Below are positions 24,720 through 38,564 of a DNA stretch of 64,000 nucleotides, one piece after another; within the stretch, counting starts at the first letter, position 1, and each line of letters opens with the position of its first letter. The stretch spans positions 2,666,001 to 2,730,000 of the forward strand of contig NZ_CP047200.1 in the NCBI RefSeq assembly GCF_030408675.1. Direction: 5' to 3'. Below the pieces are notes generated by a model that saw nothing but the letters and a program-made list of their open reading frames with translations, ran no database searches and was not told the DNA's origin. The translations under genes were made by a program, and so were the position numbers. This DNA comes from Corynebacterium durum (GTDB taxonomy: Bacteria; Actinomycetota; Actinomycetes; Mycobacteriales; Mycobacteriaceae).

Positions 24720-27074
24720 ATGACCGATCTTGACGACCTCTATGACCTCATCGCCCGCGCCCAGGCCGCGCCTTGGGGTCCGGGATGCTCTGCTCTCTGG
24801 GCACAGGCCGCTCGCCTTGCCGAAGATCTCGGGCGTGATGAGGATGCCTTGGAGTGCTATAGCAATCTTGTCACCGCCTACACCATGGGCGGCGAAGCAA
24901 CACGTGTGATTGCCCCCTTTACCTGGTGCGACAACATGTACCGCACGCGTCCGGACCTCTTTACAGATGCGCTCAAGCACTCCTTCGCCTGGCAGTACAA
25001 GTACGTCATTACGGCGCTGCGTCAGGTGCCTACCGTTCCTGTGCAGAAATGCAAAGATGTTCTCCAGCAAATGCGGGAACTTTACCTGAGTTTGGGTGAC
25101 GAACTCAGCGCTGTCTACATTCGCGAATACCTGCTGCTACACCATTTCGGCGAGTACGAGGACGCCGAGAAAGCCCTGTCCAACTGGCGGGCCGCAGCAC
25201 GCACCGAATTTTCCGACTGCGTGAGCTGCGACCCGATGCATGAAGTCCGGTACTACTCCCACCTCAAGGAATGGGACCGCGCCCGTAGCATCGGCGAGGA
25301 GATCCTGAACACCCAGGACTCCGGAAGCTGCGAAGCACAGCCTGAGGCGCTGTTGACCGTCATGATGATGCCGTGGCTATACACAGGTAACGACTCCAAA
25401 GCTTGGGCAGCCCACGTCCGCTCCTACCGACGCGACCGCTCATCCCCCGCCTACCTTGAGTACATCCCTGAACACATCAAATACCTCACCCTGTCTGGCC
25501 GCACCGAACGTGCCCTGCACATTCTTCTACGACACCTGCCATGGTGGGAACGCGCAGAAACCCCCACTGTGCTCATGGAACTAGCCATCGCCGGCGCGCA
25601 GGTCACAGCGGCGCTTCCCCCTGAAGAAATATTCTACGGCACCCTACCCGGCGAAACGCTCCCCTGGCACCCCACTGGGTCCCTTGTCAACCCCACCAAC
25701 GCGCAAGCCCGCGCCTGGTTCACCACCCTGGCACTCGACATCGCCGCGCTTTTCGACGCCCGCCCTGGCCTCACCAACCCGCATACCGTTACCGACGTCA
25801 CTGAACAACTGGACACCATTCACCTTGACGCGGACCTTAATCCCGCGGACGTCGACACGCGGACCGCAATTCCTGACTTCAGCGGTGTCTTTAACGAATC
25901 AACTGAAGAAGACACCTATCCCCCACTCAACCTTGGGGACCGGCCATGGCTTGACGATACGCCCGCAGGCAACATCTTCATACCAACCAACACCATTTTT
26001 GATCTTTCCCAAACAGGCACCATCACCTACCCCTTTACCGGGCATGATGATGCCTACCGGCTCATTGCCGAAGCCATGGCCACCGAGGACCCCATGATCG
26101 CCTGCCAAATGGCCGATCAGGCTATGCGCACTCATACCAACGAACCCATCGGAGTCCGCATCATGGGCTACCGGATCCTCGGCAACGGAGCCTACCACGC
26201 CGGGTACCTCAACGAAGCAATAGACGCCTATCGAAACTGCCTCAACCTCACCGCCGCTTGTGGGCTAATTCCTATTCAACTCGCCTGTGCCGTTGACCTG
26301 TGCCGCTGCCTCAACCAGGCGAAACGACACCATGAAGCAGCCGAAGTAGCCGAAATGACGCTCATGACGCTGGACAACAGCGACATCAATGACGCCAATG
26401 AAACCAAACTCAGAAGCCACCTCGTCACCGCGCTCAGCGAACTAGAGTACAACGGCCAAGCCGCCGAACATGCACTTGAACTCGCCGAAAACAGTGACGA
26501 CAACACAGCGCGCTGCGAACACTACGAAACCGCAGCCCACCTCTTCGCCAGCGATGGAAACTACGAACGCGCCAAAACCACCTGGCAAACCCGGCTTACC
26601 CTTACCCACCCCGACGCCCAACAACAAGCCAAAGCACTCTACCAGTACTGTCGATGCATTGCTGACCAGCCGGGGCGCGTTCCCGAACACGAAATCATCC
26701 AGATGGAAACCATCATGGATGAGCTTCACACCATTGTGACTAGCGAAGGATTCGACGAACACCACAGCCCCAAATGGCACCACGCCGAATGGCTCAGCGA
26801 CAAAGCATACATGCACTGGCATTGCGACCAGCAAACCAACGCCATCGCATACATGCAGGCCGCAACGCAGGCATTTCACGACATTGACGCCGTTGTCCGC
26901 GAGGCCAAAACCCATCTAAACCTCGGCTACATGCACGTCCAACGCGACGAACATGACACCGCACTCCATCATGCTGGTGTTGTGCTGGTGTTGTTGTCTA
27001 GTCCCCGATTCTTCGGCAACCCCCTGATCAACGAAGCACAACAACTCATCGCCTACATCAACGACACCCCATAA
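24720..27074 (+). CDS. large TPR-repeat protein of the HSP90 cassette
   Basis: A 784-residue protein made almost wholly of helical repeats. TPR-like units are seen at the N-terminus (CSALWAQAARLAEDLGRDEDALECYSNLV) and throughout the C-terminal half (YHAGYLNEAIDAYRNCLNLTAACG, AKRHHEAAEVAEMTLMTLDN, DGNYERAKTTWQTRLTL, KTHLNLGYMHVQRDEHDTALHHAG). Residues about 350-450 are loop-rich and acidic. Codons from about 25.6 kb onward are C-rich. The gap to the HSP90 gene is 14 bases. TPR proteins commonly dock HSP90 clients or tails, so a co-chaperone role is inferred. It is convergent with the rRNA operon. Confidence 0.75.
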   Translation: MTDLDDLYDLIARAQAAPWGPGCSALWAQAARLAEDLGRDEDALECYSNLVTAYTMGGEATRVIAPFTWCDNMYRTRPDLFTDALKHSFAWQYKYVITALRQVPTVPVQKCKDVLQQMRELYLSLGDELSAVYIREYLLLHHFGEYEDAEKALSNWRAAARTEFSDCVSCDPMHEVRYYSHLKEWDRARSIGEEILNTQDSGSCEAQPEALLTVMMMPWLYTGNDSKAWAAHVRSYRRDRSSPAYLEYIPEHIKYLTLSGRTERALHILLRHLPWWERAETPTVLMELAIAGAQVTAALPPEEIFYGTLPGETLPWHPTGSLVNPTNAQARAWFTTLALDIAALFDARPGLTNPHTVTDVTEQLDTIHLDADLNPADVDTRTAIPDFSGVFNESTEEDTYPPLNLGDRPWLDDTPAGNIFIPTNTIFDLSQTGTITYPFTGHDDAYRLIAEAMATEDPMIACQMADQAMRTHTNEPIGVRIMGYRILGNGAYHAGYLNEAIDAYRNCLNLTAACGLIPIQLACAVDLCRCLNQAKRHHEAAEVAEMTLMTLDNSDINDANETKLRSHLVTALSELEYNGQAAEHALELAENSDDNTARCEHYETAAHLFASDGNYERAKTTWQTRLTLTHPDAQQQAKALYQYCRCIADQPGRVPEHEIIQMETIMDELHTIVTSEGFDEHHSPKWHHAEWLSDKAYMHWHCDQQTNAIAYMQAATQAFHDIDAVVREAKTHLNLGYMHVQRDEHDTALHHAGVVLVLLSSPRFFGNPLINEAQQLIAYINDTP

Positions 27075-27128
27075 CCCCGCACACAACCCCGCACCCGCAT
27101 AGCAAAACAAACAAGCAAACAAAACAAC

Positions 27129-27186
27129 AAAAAAAAGGGGGTGGGGTGCCGGTGCGCCCATCAGGCACACACAACACCCCACCCAC
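27129..27186 (-). terminator. rRNA operon terminator
   Basis: On the minus strand, GGGTGGGGTG (27175-27184) pairs with CACCCCACCC (27139-27148), followed by CCTTTTTTTTGTTG. A long strong hairpin directly after 5S rRNA; it also faces the convergent TPR gene. Confidence 0.85.
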
Positions 27187-27207
27187 CATCTATTTGAAGT
27201 TATTAAT

Positions 27208-27325
27208 GCTGGCAGTAACCTACTCTCCCACACCCTCCCAGGTGCAGTACCATCAGCGCCCACAGACTTAGCAACCGGGTTCGAAAAGGACAACCGGGCG
27301 TGACCCTGCGACTATCACCACCAAC
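27208..27325 (-). rRNA. rrf: 5S ribosomal RNA
   Basis: About 118 bases. The ends pair to form helix I (GTTGGTGGT with ACTGCCAGC, including G-U pairs), and the internal CGAACCCGGTTGCTAAG and GGGAGAGTAGG blocks are typical of 5S rRNA. Last gene of the rrn operon. Confidence 0.95.
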
Positions 27326-27509
27326 ACACCCAACACAACTGGTGTTGTGCCAGACACTGCACAGCAAACACGAAACCACACACCACCACCAACGGCAGCG
27401 ACGTCCTGTTTTCATCATTCCTTCGTGTTGTCAACACACGCATATGTTTCCCACACCATGTGCCCTATCGCACACAATCCTGTGGCACACCACCACCACT
27501 ATGGGGTAT

Positions 27510-32406
<4,897 letters not shown>

Positions 32407-33046
32407 CAACACACACAAACAAATGCGTGTGTCGTGCACAAAACAAAAACAAAAACAAAATAATAGTGTTTCAAGCGTGTATCTCTTTGACAAGAGCAAC
32501 ACACCCCCACCACTACCAGGGTCGGGGTGTGCGACACCCACACAACAACACTAGTGTGTGGGTGTGTGTAGTACTTGGTACGCTATTGAGTTCTCACACA
32601 ACAAAAAAATAAGCATCCACCAACCCCCGGAGCACACGCGTGTGTGCTGGGGTTTTGCTTCGGGGACCTGATATAAGTTACCCACCGTGTGGGGGTTTGG
32701 CAAACCCCCAGCACAACACAGGTTTTTGCTAGCGGTTGTGGTGGTGGGTTGGTGTCATACAGGATGTCGTGCAGGGTGGTTTCACGGTGGGTGTGTGGTG
32801 CGATGAACAGCACCAACCACCCCACCACACTCAACAACCCAACGAAGCAACCCCAGCCCCTTCCATCACATAGGTAACAACACGAAGATTGCGTATCGAC
32901 ACCACATCCTCTGTCAAGCCCTCATGCATATCCCCTGTTCATCACCCCAAAAATTGATGTCGCTTCGACGCTGCACCCACTTTTAAGGCATGCTGGAAGT
33001 TACAACTTATTTAGATGCCTTAGCTGATGAACGGAAATTAGGAGCC
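32407..33046 (-). promoter_or_regulatory. rRNA leader and promoter region, also upstream of the NYN gene
   Basis: 640 bases without a gene. In order on the minus strand: a candidate promoter TTGACA (32912-32917) -N16- TACGCA (32890-32895); a tight GGGGGTTT/AAACCCCC palindrome around 32690-32708; a stem built on AGCACAC/GTGTGCT near 32631-32648; a TTATTTTTTT tract; and the boxA-like 14-mer at 32590-32603 identical to the spacer copy. The promoter call is weak, the boxA copy firm. The plus-strand NYN gene must also be driven from here. Confidence 0.5.
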
Positions 33047-34339
33047 ATGCTTGAACGCACACTCGTATTCGTGGACACGTCTTATTTGCTTGCGAGCTTT
33101 TATAACTCCTGGGAGATTGGTGCCCGCGCACAGTTAGAAATTGATCTACCTGAGGTAGTTGCCGTCTTAGGCAACATGATCCAGACCCAACTTGACCAGC
33201 CAGTACACCGACAGTTGTGGTACGACGGAATTCCAGAATCAGGTCCACATCGCTATCAACGCGCGTTACGCACATGCGACGGGGTCCAGTTACGTGCTGG
33301 ACAACTCATTGAGTGGGGGGAACGCCGCACCCAGAAGGCCGTCGATACGCGTCTTGTGGCTGACATGGTGCTGGCCAGCGTGCGCGGCCACTGTTCGGAC
33401 ATTGTTCTTGTGTCAGGCGATGCTGACATGATTCCAGGAGTACAGGAAGCGACTAACGCTGGGATAAGAGTGCATTTGTACGGTTTCGGCTGGGATTCCA
33501 TGTCCTCTGCACTCCGTCACGCGTGCGACACCACAACGATTCTTGATCCTCGTGAAGACTTCTCCGACTCCATGCAGCTTGAAGTCCTCGAAGGTCCATT
33601 ACCTCCGTCTGTGCGCAACAAGCAAGACAATGATGACATGTGCGACGACGATAACTCCACGCCACTGGACATGGAGGAAACGTACATCCAAGAAAGCGCC
33701 ACCATTACCGCAGTGGAGGTGTCCGTGCCGACACCTCCGAGTGACGCCAAGGACAGTGATAGCGTCAGCTCGCAACAATCCGAGCAGGCGCTTCCTGCCA
33801 ACAAAGCCGCTGATAGCACCGCAGGCAACTCTCCGACCACGACGCATGACGTTCAAGGTGCTCAAGGAAGCACCGACAAACCTGCGGATACGTCTGGAAA
33901 ACTGCCTAATGGCAAAACCATTCCCACTCCCGGCGAAGTGGCAAAAACCCCAGCTGAACAGCCAGCTCAATCTACGTCCAACAGTGCACGACCCGCGCCT
34001 AATCCATCAATGATGGCACCGCGGCGCAAGCTTCGTTCGCGGTACGTTCCGCTTCCCAACGAGGTATGGGCGTCGGCAGGCTTTCAAACCCCCTTTGATG
34101 TAGGACAACAATACGCATCATGGTGGTATGAGAATGCCGCTACCAATGAACAACGCGACCAGGCTCATCTGCTATCGGGTGGCGGCTTGCCCCCTGAGGT
34201 GGACCGCCCGCTCCTGCAGTTTGCGTGCGAAACCCTGCACGAGTACACCCTCACGGACGCCCAGCGTGTCAGTCTGCGTGACGGTTTTCACTCCGGCATC
34301 CGTGGGGTGCTAATCAACCTCAACAAGCGAGGAAACTAA
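33047..34339 (+). CDS. NYN-domain (PIN-like) RNase-type protein
   Basis: A 430-residue protein. The N-terminal NYN/LabA-type domain begins RTLVFVDTSYLLASFYNSW (first acidic residue Asp) and contains KAVDTRLVADMVLAS and DIVLVSGDADMIPGVQEA, the acidic cluster expected for a metal-dependent RNase. A long acidic/Thr/Ser/Pro/Gln-rich linker (about residues 190-325), likely disordered, follows. A conserved-looking C-terminal module (RSRYVPLPNEVWASAGFQTPFDVGQQYASWWYENA) ends the protein. ATG 33047 has AGGAG two bases ahead; an in-frame ATG at 32990 adds 19 residues, and neither spacing is ideal. Four-base overlap with convergent pspA. RNA target unknown. Confidence 0.82.
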   Translation: MLERTLVFVDTSYLLASFYNSWEIGARAQLEIDLPEVVAVLGNMIQTQLDQPVHRQLWYDGIPESGPHRYQRALRTCDGVQLRAGQLIEWGERRTQKAVDTRLVADMVLASVRGHCSDIVLVSGDADMIPGVQEATNAGIRVHLYGFGWDSMSSALRHACDTTTILDPREDFSDSMQLEVLEGPLPPSVRNKQDNDDMCDDDNSTPLDMEETYIQESATITAVEVSVPTPPSDAKDSDSVSSQQSEQALPANKAADSTAGNSPTTTHDVQGAQGSTDKPADTSGKLPNGKTIPTPGEVAKTPAEQPAQSTSNSARPAPNPSMMAPRRKLRSRYVPLPNEVWASAGFQTPFDVGQQYASWWYENAATNEQRDQAHLLSGGGLPPEVDRPLLQFACETLHEYTLTDAQRVSLRDGFHSGIRGVLINLNKRGN

Positions 34340-35310
34340 CTATCAGCCTTGTCAGATGAGGCTGGGGCTTCAGTGGCGGCTTCTTCTTCATCCTGCTCCT
34401 GTGGCTTGTCGACGTCGCCGTCCTCAACGTCAGCCTCCACGATGCCGTCTTCAGTACCCTCTTCCTCAACCACCGTTTCCACATCGTCTGCATCAACCTC
34501 GGTGGTTGAGTCGGCGGCTACAGTGTCTTCTTCAACAACCTCATCCTCAGTAGATGCTTCCAGTTCCTTGGGCTTCTCCTCGGTTTGTGCACCACCGAGT
34601 TCAGCGCGTATTTCAGCAAGACGCGCAGCGGCAAGAGTATCTTGCCCGCTTTGAGAAATTTCCGCCATTCGCCCACTAATGTTCTGTTCCGTGAGTTCCT
34701 GGGCACCGAGCGCGTTAGCGTAGCGGCGCTCAATCTTTTCACGCACCGCATCTAGTGTGGGCACTGAATCGTCCTTTGAGAACTGCCCAATAGAATCCAT
34801 TGCCTTAACGGTAGTTTCTTGCAGCGCAGCCTGATCAGCTTGAGCAGCCAGTTCATTGATTTGGCTCATCTGATCATGCAGGCGAGCCTCGGACTCTTTA
34901 ACCTGCTTTTTGGCTTGTTCTGCAGCGGTTTCTGCCTGGGCGTATAGCGCCTTGGTGTCTTCAAGTTGCTGTTCGACAGTCACCAGTTGGGTAGCCAAAA
35001 CCTCTGCCACCCCATTAAGGTCGGCGGCGCGGTCAGTGTCACCTGCAGCGGCAGCCTCATCGGCAGCAACAATGGCAGCACGTGCTTTTTCCTGAGCCGC
35101 AGTCTGATCCTTCACCAACTTATTTAGTTTCATTTCCAATTGGCGCTTATTACCTAGAACGGCCGCTGCCTGATCGAGTATGGCCTGGTGCTGGCTTTTC
35201 GCCGCGTCAATGGCTTGCTGAATCTGCACTTTCGGATCAGCGTTTTCATCAATCGCGCGATCGAGGGAGGCAGCTAAGTATTTCCAGCCTTTGCTGAAGG
35301 GGTTTGCCAT
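34336..35310 (-). CDS. pspA: PspA/IM30 family protein with acidic tail
   Basis: A membrane-stress protein that binds and stabilises the cytoplasmic membrane. The start MANPFSKGWKYLAASLDRAIDENADPKVQIQQAI and the long coiled coil (about residues 25-215) are typical of PspA/IM30. The C-terminal 90 residues are an extreme Glu/Asp/Ala/Thr tail (EEDTVAADSTTEVDADD...EEEAATEAPASSDKADS) absent from the E. coli protein. No PspBC partners are visible. Upstream is the bidirectional terminator shared with trxA, so pspA has its own promoter within about 50 bases. Confidence 0.85.
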   Translation of the reverse strand: MANPFSKGWKYLAASLDRAIDENADPKVQIQQAIDAAKSQHQAILDQAAAVLGNKRQLEMKLNKLVKDQTAAQEKARAAIVAADEAAAAGDTDRAADLNGVAEVLATQLVTVEQQLEDTKALYAQAETAAEQAKKQVKESEARLHDQMSQINELAAQADQAALQETTVKAMDSIGQFSKDDSVPTLDAVREKIERRYANALGAQELTEQNISGRMAEISQSGQDTLAAARLAEIRAELGGAQTEEKPKELEASTEDEVVEEDTVAADSTTEVDADDVETVVEEEGTEDGIVEADVEDGDVDKPQEQDEEEAATEAPASSDKADS

Positions 35311-35363
35311 GACGATGTGCCTTTCAGAAATCTAGTTACGCTTGTTGTCTCCTACTGTATATA

Positions 35364-35410
35364 AAAACGCCCACAGAGGCTTCTTTCGGAAAGATACTCG
35401 TGGGCGTTTT
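35364..35410 (-). terminator. terminator of trxA, usable both ways
   Basis: Perfect 11-bp arms AAAACGCCCAC / GTGGGCGTTTT (35364-35374, 35400-35410) with an inner CTTTC/GAAAG stem. On the minus strand it is followed by TTTTTATATA. Confidence 0.85.
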
Positions 35411-35447
35411 AAGCTAATTTTATTTTTCGTCTGAAGTGCTTCTTTTC

Positions 35448-35828
35448 TTATTCAGACTCTTCTGCATTGCCAGTAGCCTCAGCGACTTTCTGCCGCACCT
35501 CATCCATATCCAGTGCGGCGACCTGGCTGAGCAGGGTTTCCAGATCCTGCGGTTGAAGAGCACCGCTGTGTCGGTAGAGCGGGATTCCGTCGCGGAACAC
35601 CACAAGCGTAGGAATGGACTGAATTTCAAAAACGCCCGCGATTCCCTGCTCGTCTTCAGTGTTCACCTTGCCGAACACAACATCCGGATGAGCTTCAGAG
35701 GACTTCTCAAAAATGGGAGCAAAACCACGGCACGGACCGCACCAGGGCGCCCAAAAATCGATAATGACTGTCCCATCTTTGCTGATGGTGTCTTGGATGT
35801 TTGTTTCGTTCAGATCAATAGTGGCCAT
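35448..35828 (-). CDS. trxA: thioredoxin
   Basis: A small thiol-disulfide oxidoreductase with the WAPWCGPCRGF active site (Cys about residues 29 and 32) and the cis-Pro motif SIPTLVVFRDG. 126 residues: the thioredoxin fold takes about 105, and a charged helical tail (LDMDEVRQKVAEATGNAEESE) of about 20 residues follows. AAGGAGCGAC precedes ATG 35828, which decides the start over a longer in-frame extension into the copper promoter region. It may serve MsrA and other reductases. Confidence 0.93.
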   Translation of the reverse strand: MATIDLNETNIQDTISKDGTVIIDFWAPWCGPCRGFAPIFEKSSEAHPDVVFGKVNTEDEQGIAGVFEIQSIPTLVVFRDGIPLYRHSGALQPQDLETLLSQVAALDMDEVRQKVAEATGNAEESE

Positions 35829-35942
35829 GTCGCTCCTTGCTTGACTGTAGTAAAAATCACTCTTGTCTGGCACAACAGCACCAACAGCAAAAGTATTCCA
35901 CCACCCTACAGACAGCATCAGCTTAACGACCACCACCATGTG

Positions 35943-35971
35943 CTACTTCACGTCGATGCGGGGTGTATAAA
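35943..35971 (+). promoter_or_regulatory. candidate copZ-copA promoter
   Basis: CTACTT (35943-35948) -N17- TATAAA (35966-35971), 42 bases before the copZ start. G-tracts on both sides of the -10 (GGGGTGTATAAAGGGGTTACCC) form an imperfect dyad that could bind a copper sensor; no regulator gene is adjacent. Confidence 0.35.
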
Positions 35972-36013
35972 GGGGTTACCCAACATTCATATTCACCTTT
36001 TGAAAGGAATCCC

Positions 36014-36217
36014 ATGAGTAGCACAACCTACACAGTTTCAGGCATGACCTGCGAGCACTGCGCAGCGTCTGTCAAAGAAGAAATCTCCGCCATTCCTGGT
36101 GTGGAATCCGTCACCGTTGACCTTGAATCCGGTTCTGTGGCTGTTGATGGCACCGGCTTCACCGATGATGCCGTTGATGCAGCCATCCGGGAAGCTGGAT
36201 ACACTCTCGTGCGTTGA
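36014..36217 (+). CDS. copZ: copper chaperone CopZ-like (HMA domain)
   Basis: A 67-residue heavy-metal-associated domain. MxCxxC is seen as SGMTCEHCAASV (Cys about residues 14 and 17), with the ferredoxin-like beta-alpha-beta pattern filling the rest. Carries Cu(I) to the P-type ATPase encoded 50 bases downstream. AAAGGAATCCC gives the ribosome binding site and sets the start at 36014. Confidence 0.93.
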   Translation: MSSTTYTVSGMTCEHCAASVKEEISAIPGVESVTVDLESGSVAVDGTGFTDDAVDAAIREAGYTLVR

Positions 36218-36267
36218 AGCCTAAGGAGGACCCACACTCCATAACGCTATAGCTGTAAGGAACAACC

Positions 36268-38556
36268 ATGACAACAACCCAAGCCCAAACTCACGTTGAT
36301 CTTGAAGTTTTGGGCATGACCTGCACCTCATGTTCAGCGCGCGTGGAACGCAAGCTGAACAAAATGGAAGGGGTGGAGGCTCAGGTGAACTTCGCGACGG
36401 AAACCGCCTCCGTGCTGTACGACGCTGCGGAACTGACCACTGATGACCTCGTCGCCACGATCGAGGCCGCAGGTTATAAGGGTTTCGTCAAAGCCGATCC
36501 GCAGGCCGACAATAGCAACAGCGAGGCTACTACTGGCGAGCAGGCGCAGGGGACGTCGATAAGCGATGTTCGGCTGCAGGAACAGGAACAATTGAAGCAA
36601 CGCGTGCTGGTGTCAGCGGTGCTGGGCATCCCCGTGATGCTGATGTCCATGATTCCTGCTGCGCAGTTCACTTACTGGCAATGGGCCAGCCTCACCCTCG
36701 CGGCACCGGTGTACGTATGGGGTGGGTTGCCGTTCCACCGAGCGGCGTGGAAGAACCTGCGGCACGGCGCGTTTACTATGGACACGCTGATTTCCCTTGG
36801 TACAACGGCCGCTTTCGTATGGTCGCTGATCGCCCTGTTCTGGGGCGGAGCGGGCGAGCCGGGAATGCGAATGTCGTTTAGCCTGTTGTCACATGGCGGC
36901 GGTGGTTTGCATGACATTTACCTGGACACCTCCGCCATGGTTATCGTCTTCTTGCTGCTGGGACGCTGGTTTGAGGCCCGCGCGAAGGGACGTTCCTCGC
37001 AGGCGTTGCAGGAACTTCTCAACCTGGGCGCAAAAGACGTAGCAGTTCTGCGAGACTCCCAGGAAGTCCGCATCCCGATTGAGCAGCTACAGGTTGGCGA
37101 GCAATTCGTGGTTCGACCAGGGGAACGCATCGCAACAGATGGTGTGGTGGTGTCGGGAACCTCAGCCGTTGATGAGTCCATGCTGACTGGCGAGTCTCTG
37201 CCTGTGGATGTTTCCCCAGGCAGTATCGTGACTGGGGCCACCATGAACGCTTCTGGTCGCCTGATCATTGAGGCACAGCGGGTTGGCCAAGACACCACGC
37301 TCGCGGGCATCGCCCGGCTGGTCAGCGACGCACAATCCCGCAAAGCTCCCGTCCAGCGGCTTGTTGACCGCATTTCCCAAGTCTTCGTGCCGCTGGTCAT
37401 TCTCGCAGCGCTTCTCGCCCTCGGATGGCACATCATTGCAGGCCACGGACTTGCTCACGCATTTTCCGCTGCCGTCGCCGTTACCATCATTGCGTGCCCC
37501 TGTGCACTGGGTCTCGCCACACCCACCGCACTTCTTGTGGGTACGGGACGCGGCGCCCAGCTCGGCATGCTGATCAAAGGCCCCGAAGTCCTGGAAGCAA
37601 CGCGGCAAGTGGACACAATTGTTCTTGATAAAACAGGCACCGTCACCACAGGCATTATGACCGTCACCAACGTGGTGGGGCTCGACGGTGTCGATACCAA
37701 CGAGATACTGCGCCTCGCAGCCTCAGTAGAAAACGGCAGCGAGCACCCCATCGGCCAAGCTATCGTTGCCGCAAGCTCCTCTCCCCTGCTTCCTGCGCAC
37801 GATTTCCGCGCTGATGCCGGGTCCGGGGTGTCTGCACGGGTCAGTATGCAGGAAGGCGATGTGTGCGTGACGGTACGCACCCCCTCTGGGCTCGACGATC
37901 AGCCAGCCCTGTCTGCGCTTGCCGACGCCGTGACCACCGCACGCTCCCACGGTGCAACACCAGTCATGGTTGACATTGATGGTGTTCCACGCGGCATCAT
38001 CACGGTTCACGATGAGGTGAAACCCACCTCGGCCGCTGCTGTCGCAACATTCAAAGAACTTGGCATCGAACCCATGCTGCTCACTGGCGATAGTCATGGT
38101 GCAGCCGTGCATGTTGCCGAACAGGTGGGCATCAACACCGATCACGTGTTCGCGGGTGTCCTCCCCCAGGACAAAGTAGGAACCATTATGACGCTGCAAG
38201 AGCAGGGCAAGCGTGTAGCCATGGTCGGCGATGGCATTAATGATGCCGCAGCCCTCGCGGCGGCTAACCTTGGTCTGGCCATGGGCGCTGGGACCGATGT
38301 AGCCATTGAGGCCAGCGACATCACCATTATGAACAACGACCTGCGATCCACCGCCGACGCGATCCGACTCTCCCGAGCCACACTGCGCACTATCAAGGGC
38401 AACCTATTCTGGGCATTCGCCTACAACGTTATCCTCATCCCAGTGGCCGCCTTGGGCCTACTGAATCCCATGCTTGCTGGCGCAGCGATGGCCCTATCCT
38501 CAGTGTTCGTGGTGACTAATTCCCTGCGTCTGCGCCGCTTCCGTTCGTTGTTCTAG
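36268..38556 (+). CDS. copA: copper-translocating P1B-type ATPase
   Basis: Exports Cu(I) across the cytoplasmic membrane. One N-terminal HMA domain ([11 protein letters not shown], about residues 16-26), then eight membrane segments. The actuator TGES is at about residue 307, the transmembrane metal site CPCALG at about 409, the phosphorylation motif DKTGT at about 454, the SEHPIG motif at about 491, and GDGIND at about 653. 762 residues is full length. The His/Ser-rich loop between helices 3 and 4 (about 190-215) is Gly-rich. It forms an operon with copZ and ends 8 bases from the convergent antiporter gene. Confidence 0.95.
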   Translation: MTTTQAQTHVDLEVLGMTCTSCSARVERKLNKMEGVEAQVNFATETASVLYDAAELTTDDLVATIEAAGYKGFVKADPQADNSNSEATTGEQAQGTSISDVRLQEQEQLKQRVLVSAVLGIPVMLMSMIPAAQFTYWQWASLTLAAPVYVWGGLPFHRAAWKNLRHGAFTMDTLISLGTTAAFVWSLIALFWGGAGEPGMRMSFSLLSHGGGGLHDIYLDTSAMVIVFLLLGRWFEARAKGRSSQALQELLNLGAKDVAVLRDSQEVRIPIEQLQVGEQFVVRPGERIATDGVVVSGTSAVDESMLTGESLPVDVSPGSIVTGATMNASGRLIIEAQRVGQDTTLAGIARLVSDAQSRKAPVQRLVDRISQVFVPLVILAALLALGWHIIAGHGLAHAFSAAVAVTIIACPCALGLATPTALLVGTGRGAQLGMLIKGPEVLEATRQVDTIVLDKTGTVTTGIMTVTNVVGLDGVDTNEILRLAASVENGSEHPIGQAIVAASSSPLLPAHDFRADAGSGVSARVSMQEGDVCVTVRTPSGLDDQPALSALADAVTTARSHGATPVMVDIDGVPRGIITVHDEVKPTSAAAVATFKELGIEPMLLTGDSHGAAVHVAEQVGINTDHVFAGVLPQDKVGTIMTLQEQGKRVAMVGDGINDAAALAAANLGLAMGAGTDVAIEASDITIMNNDLRSTADAIRLSRATLRTIKGNLFWAFAYNVILIPVAALGLLNPMLAGAAMALSSVFVVTNSLRLRRFRSLF

Positions 38557-38564
38557 CTAGGTCG

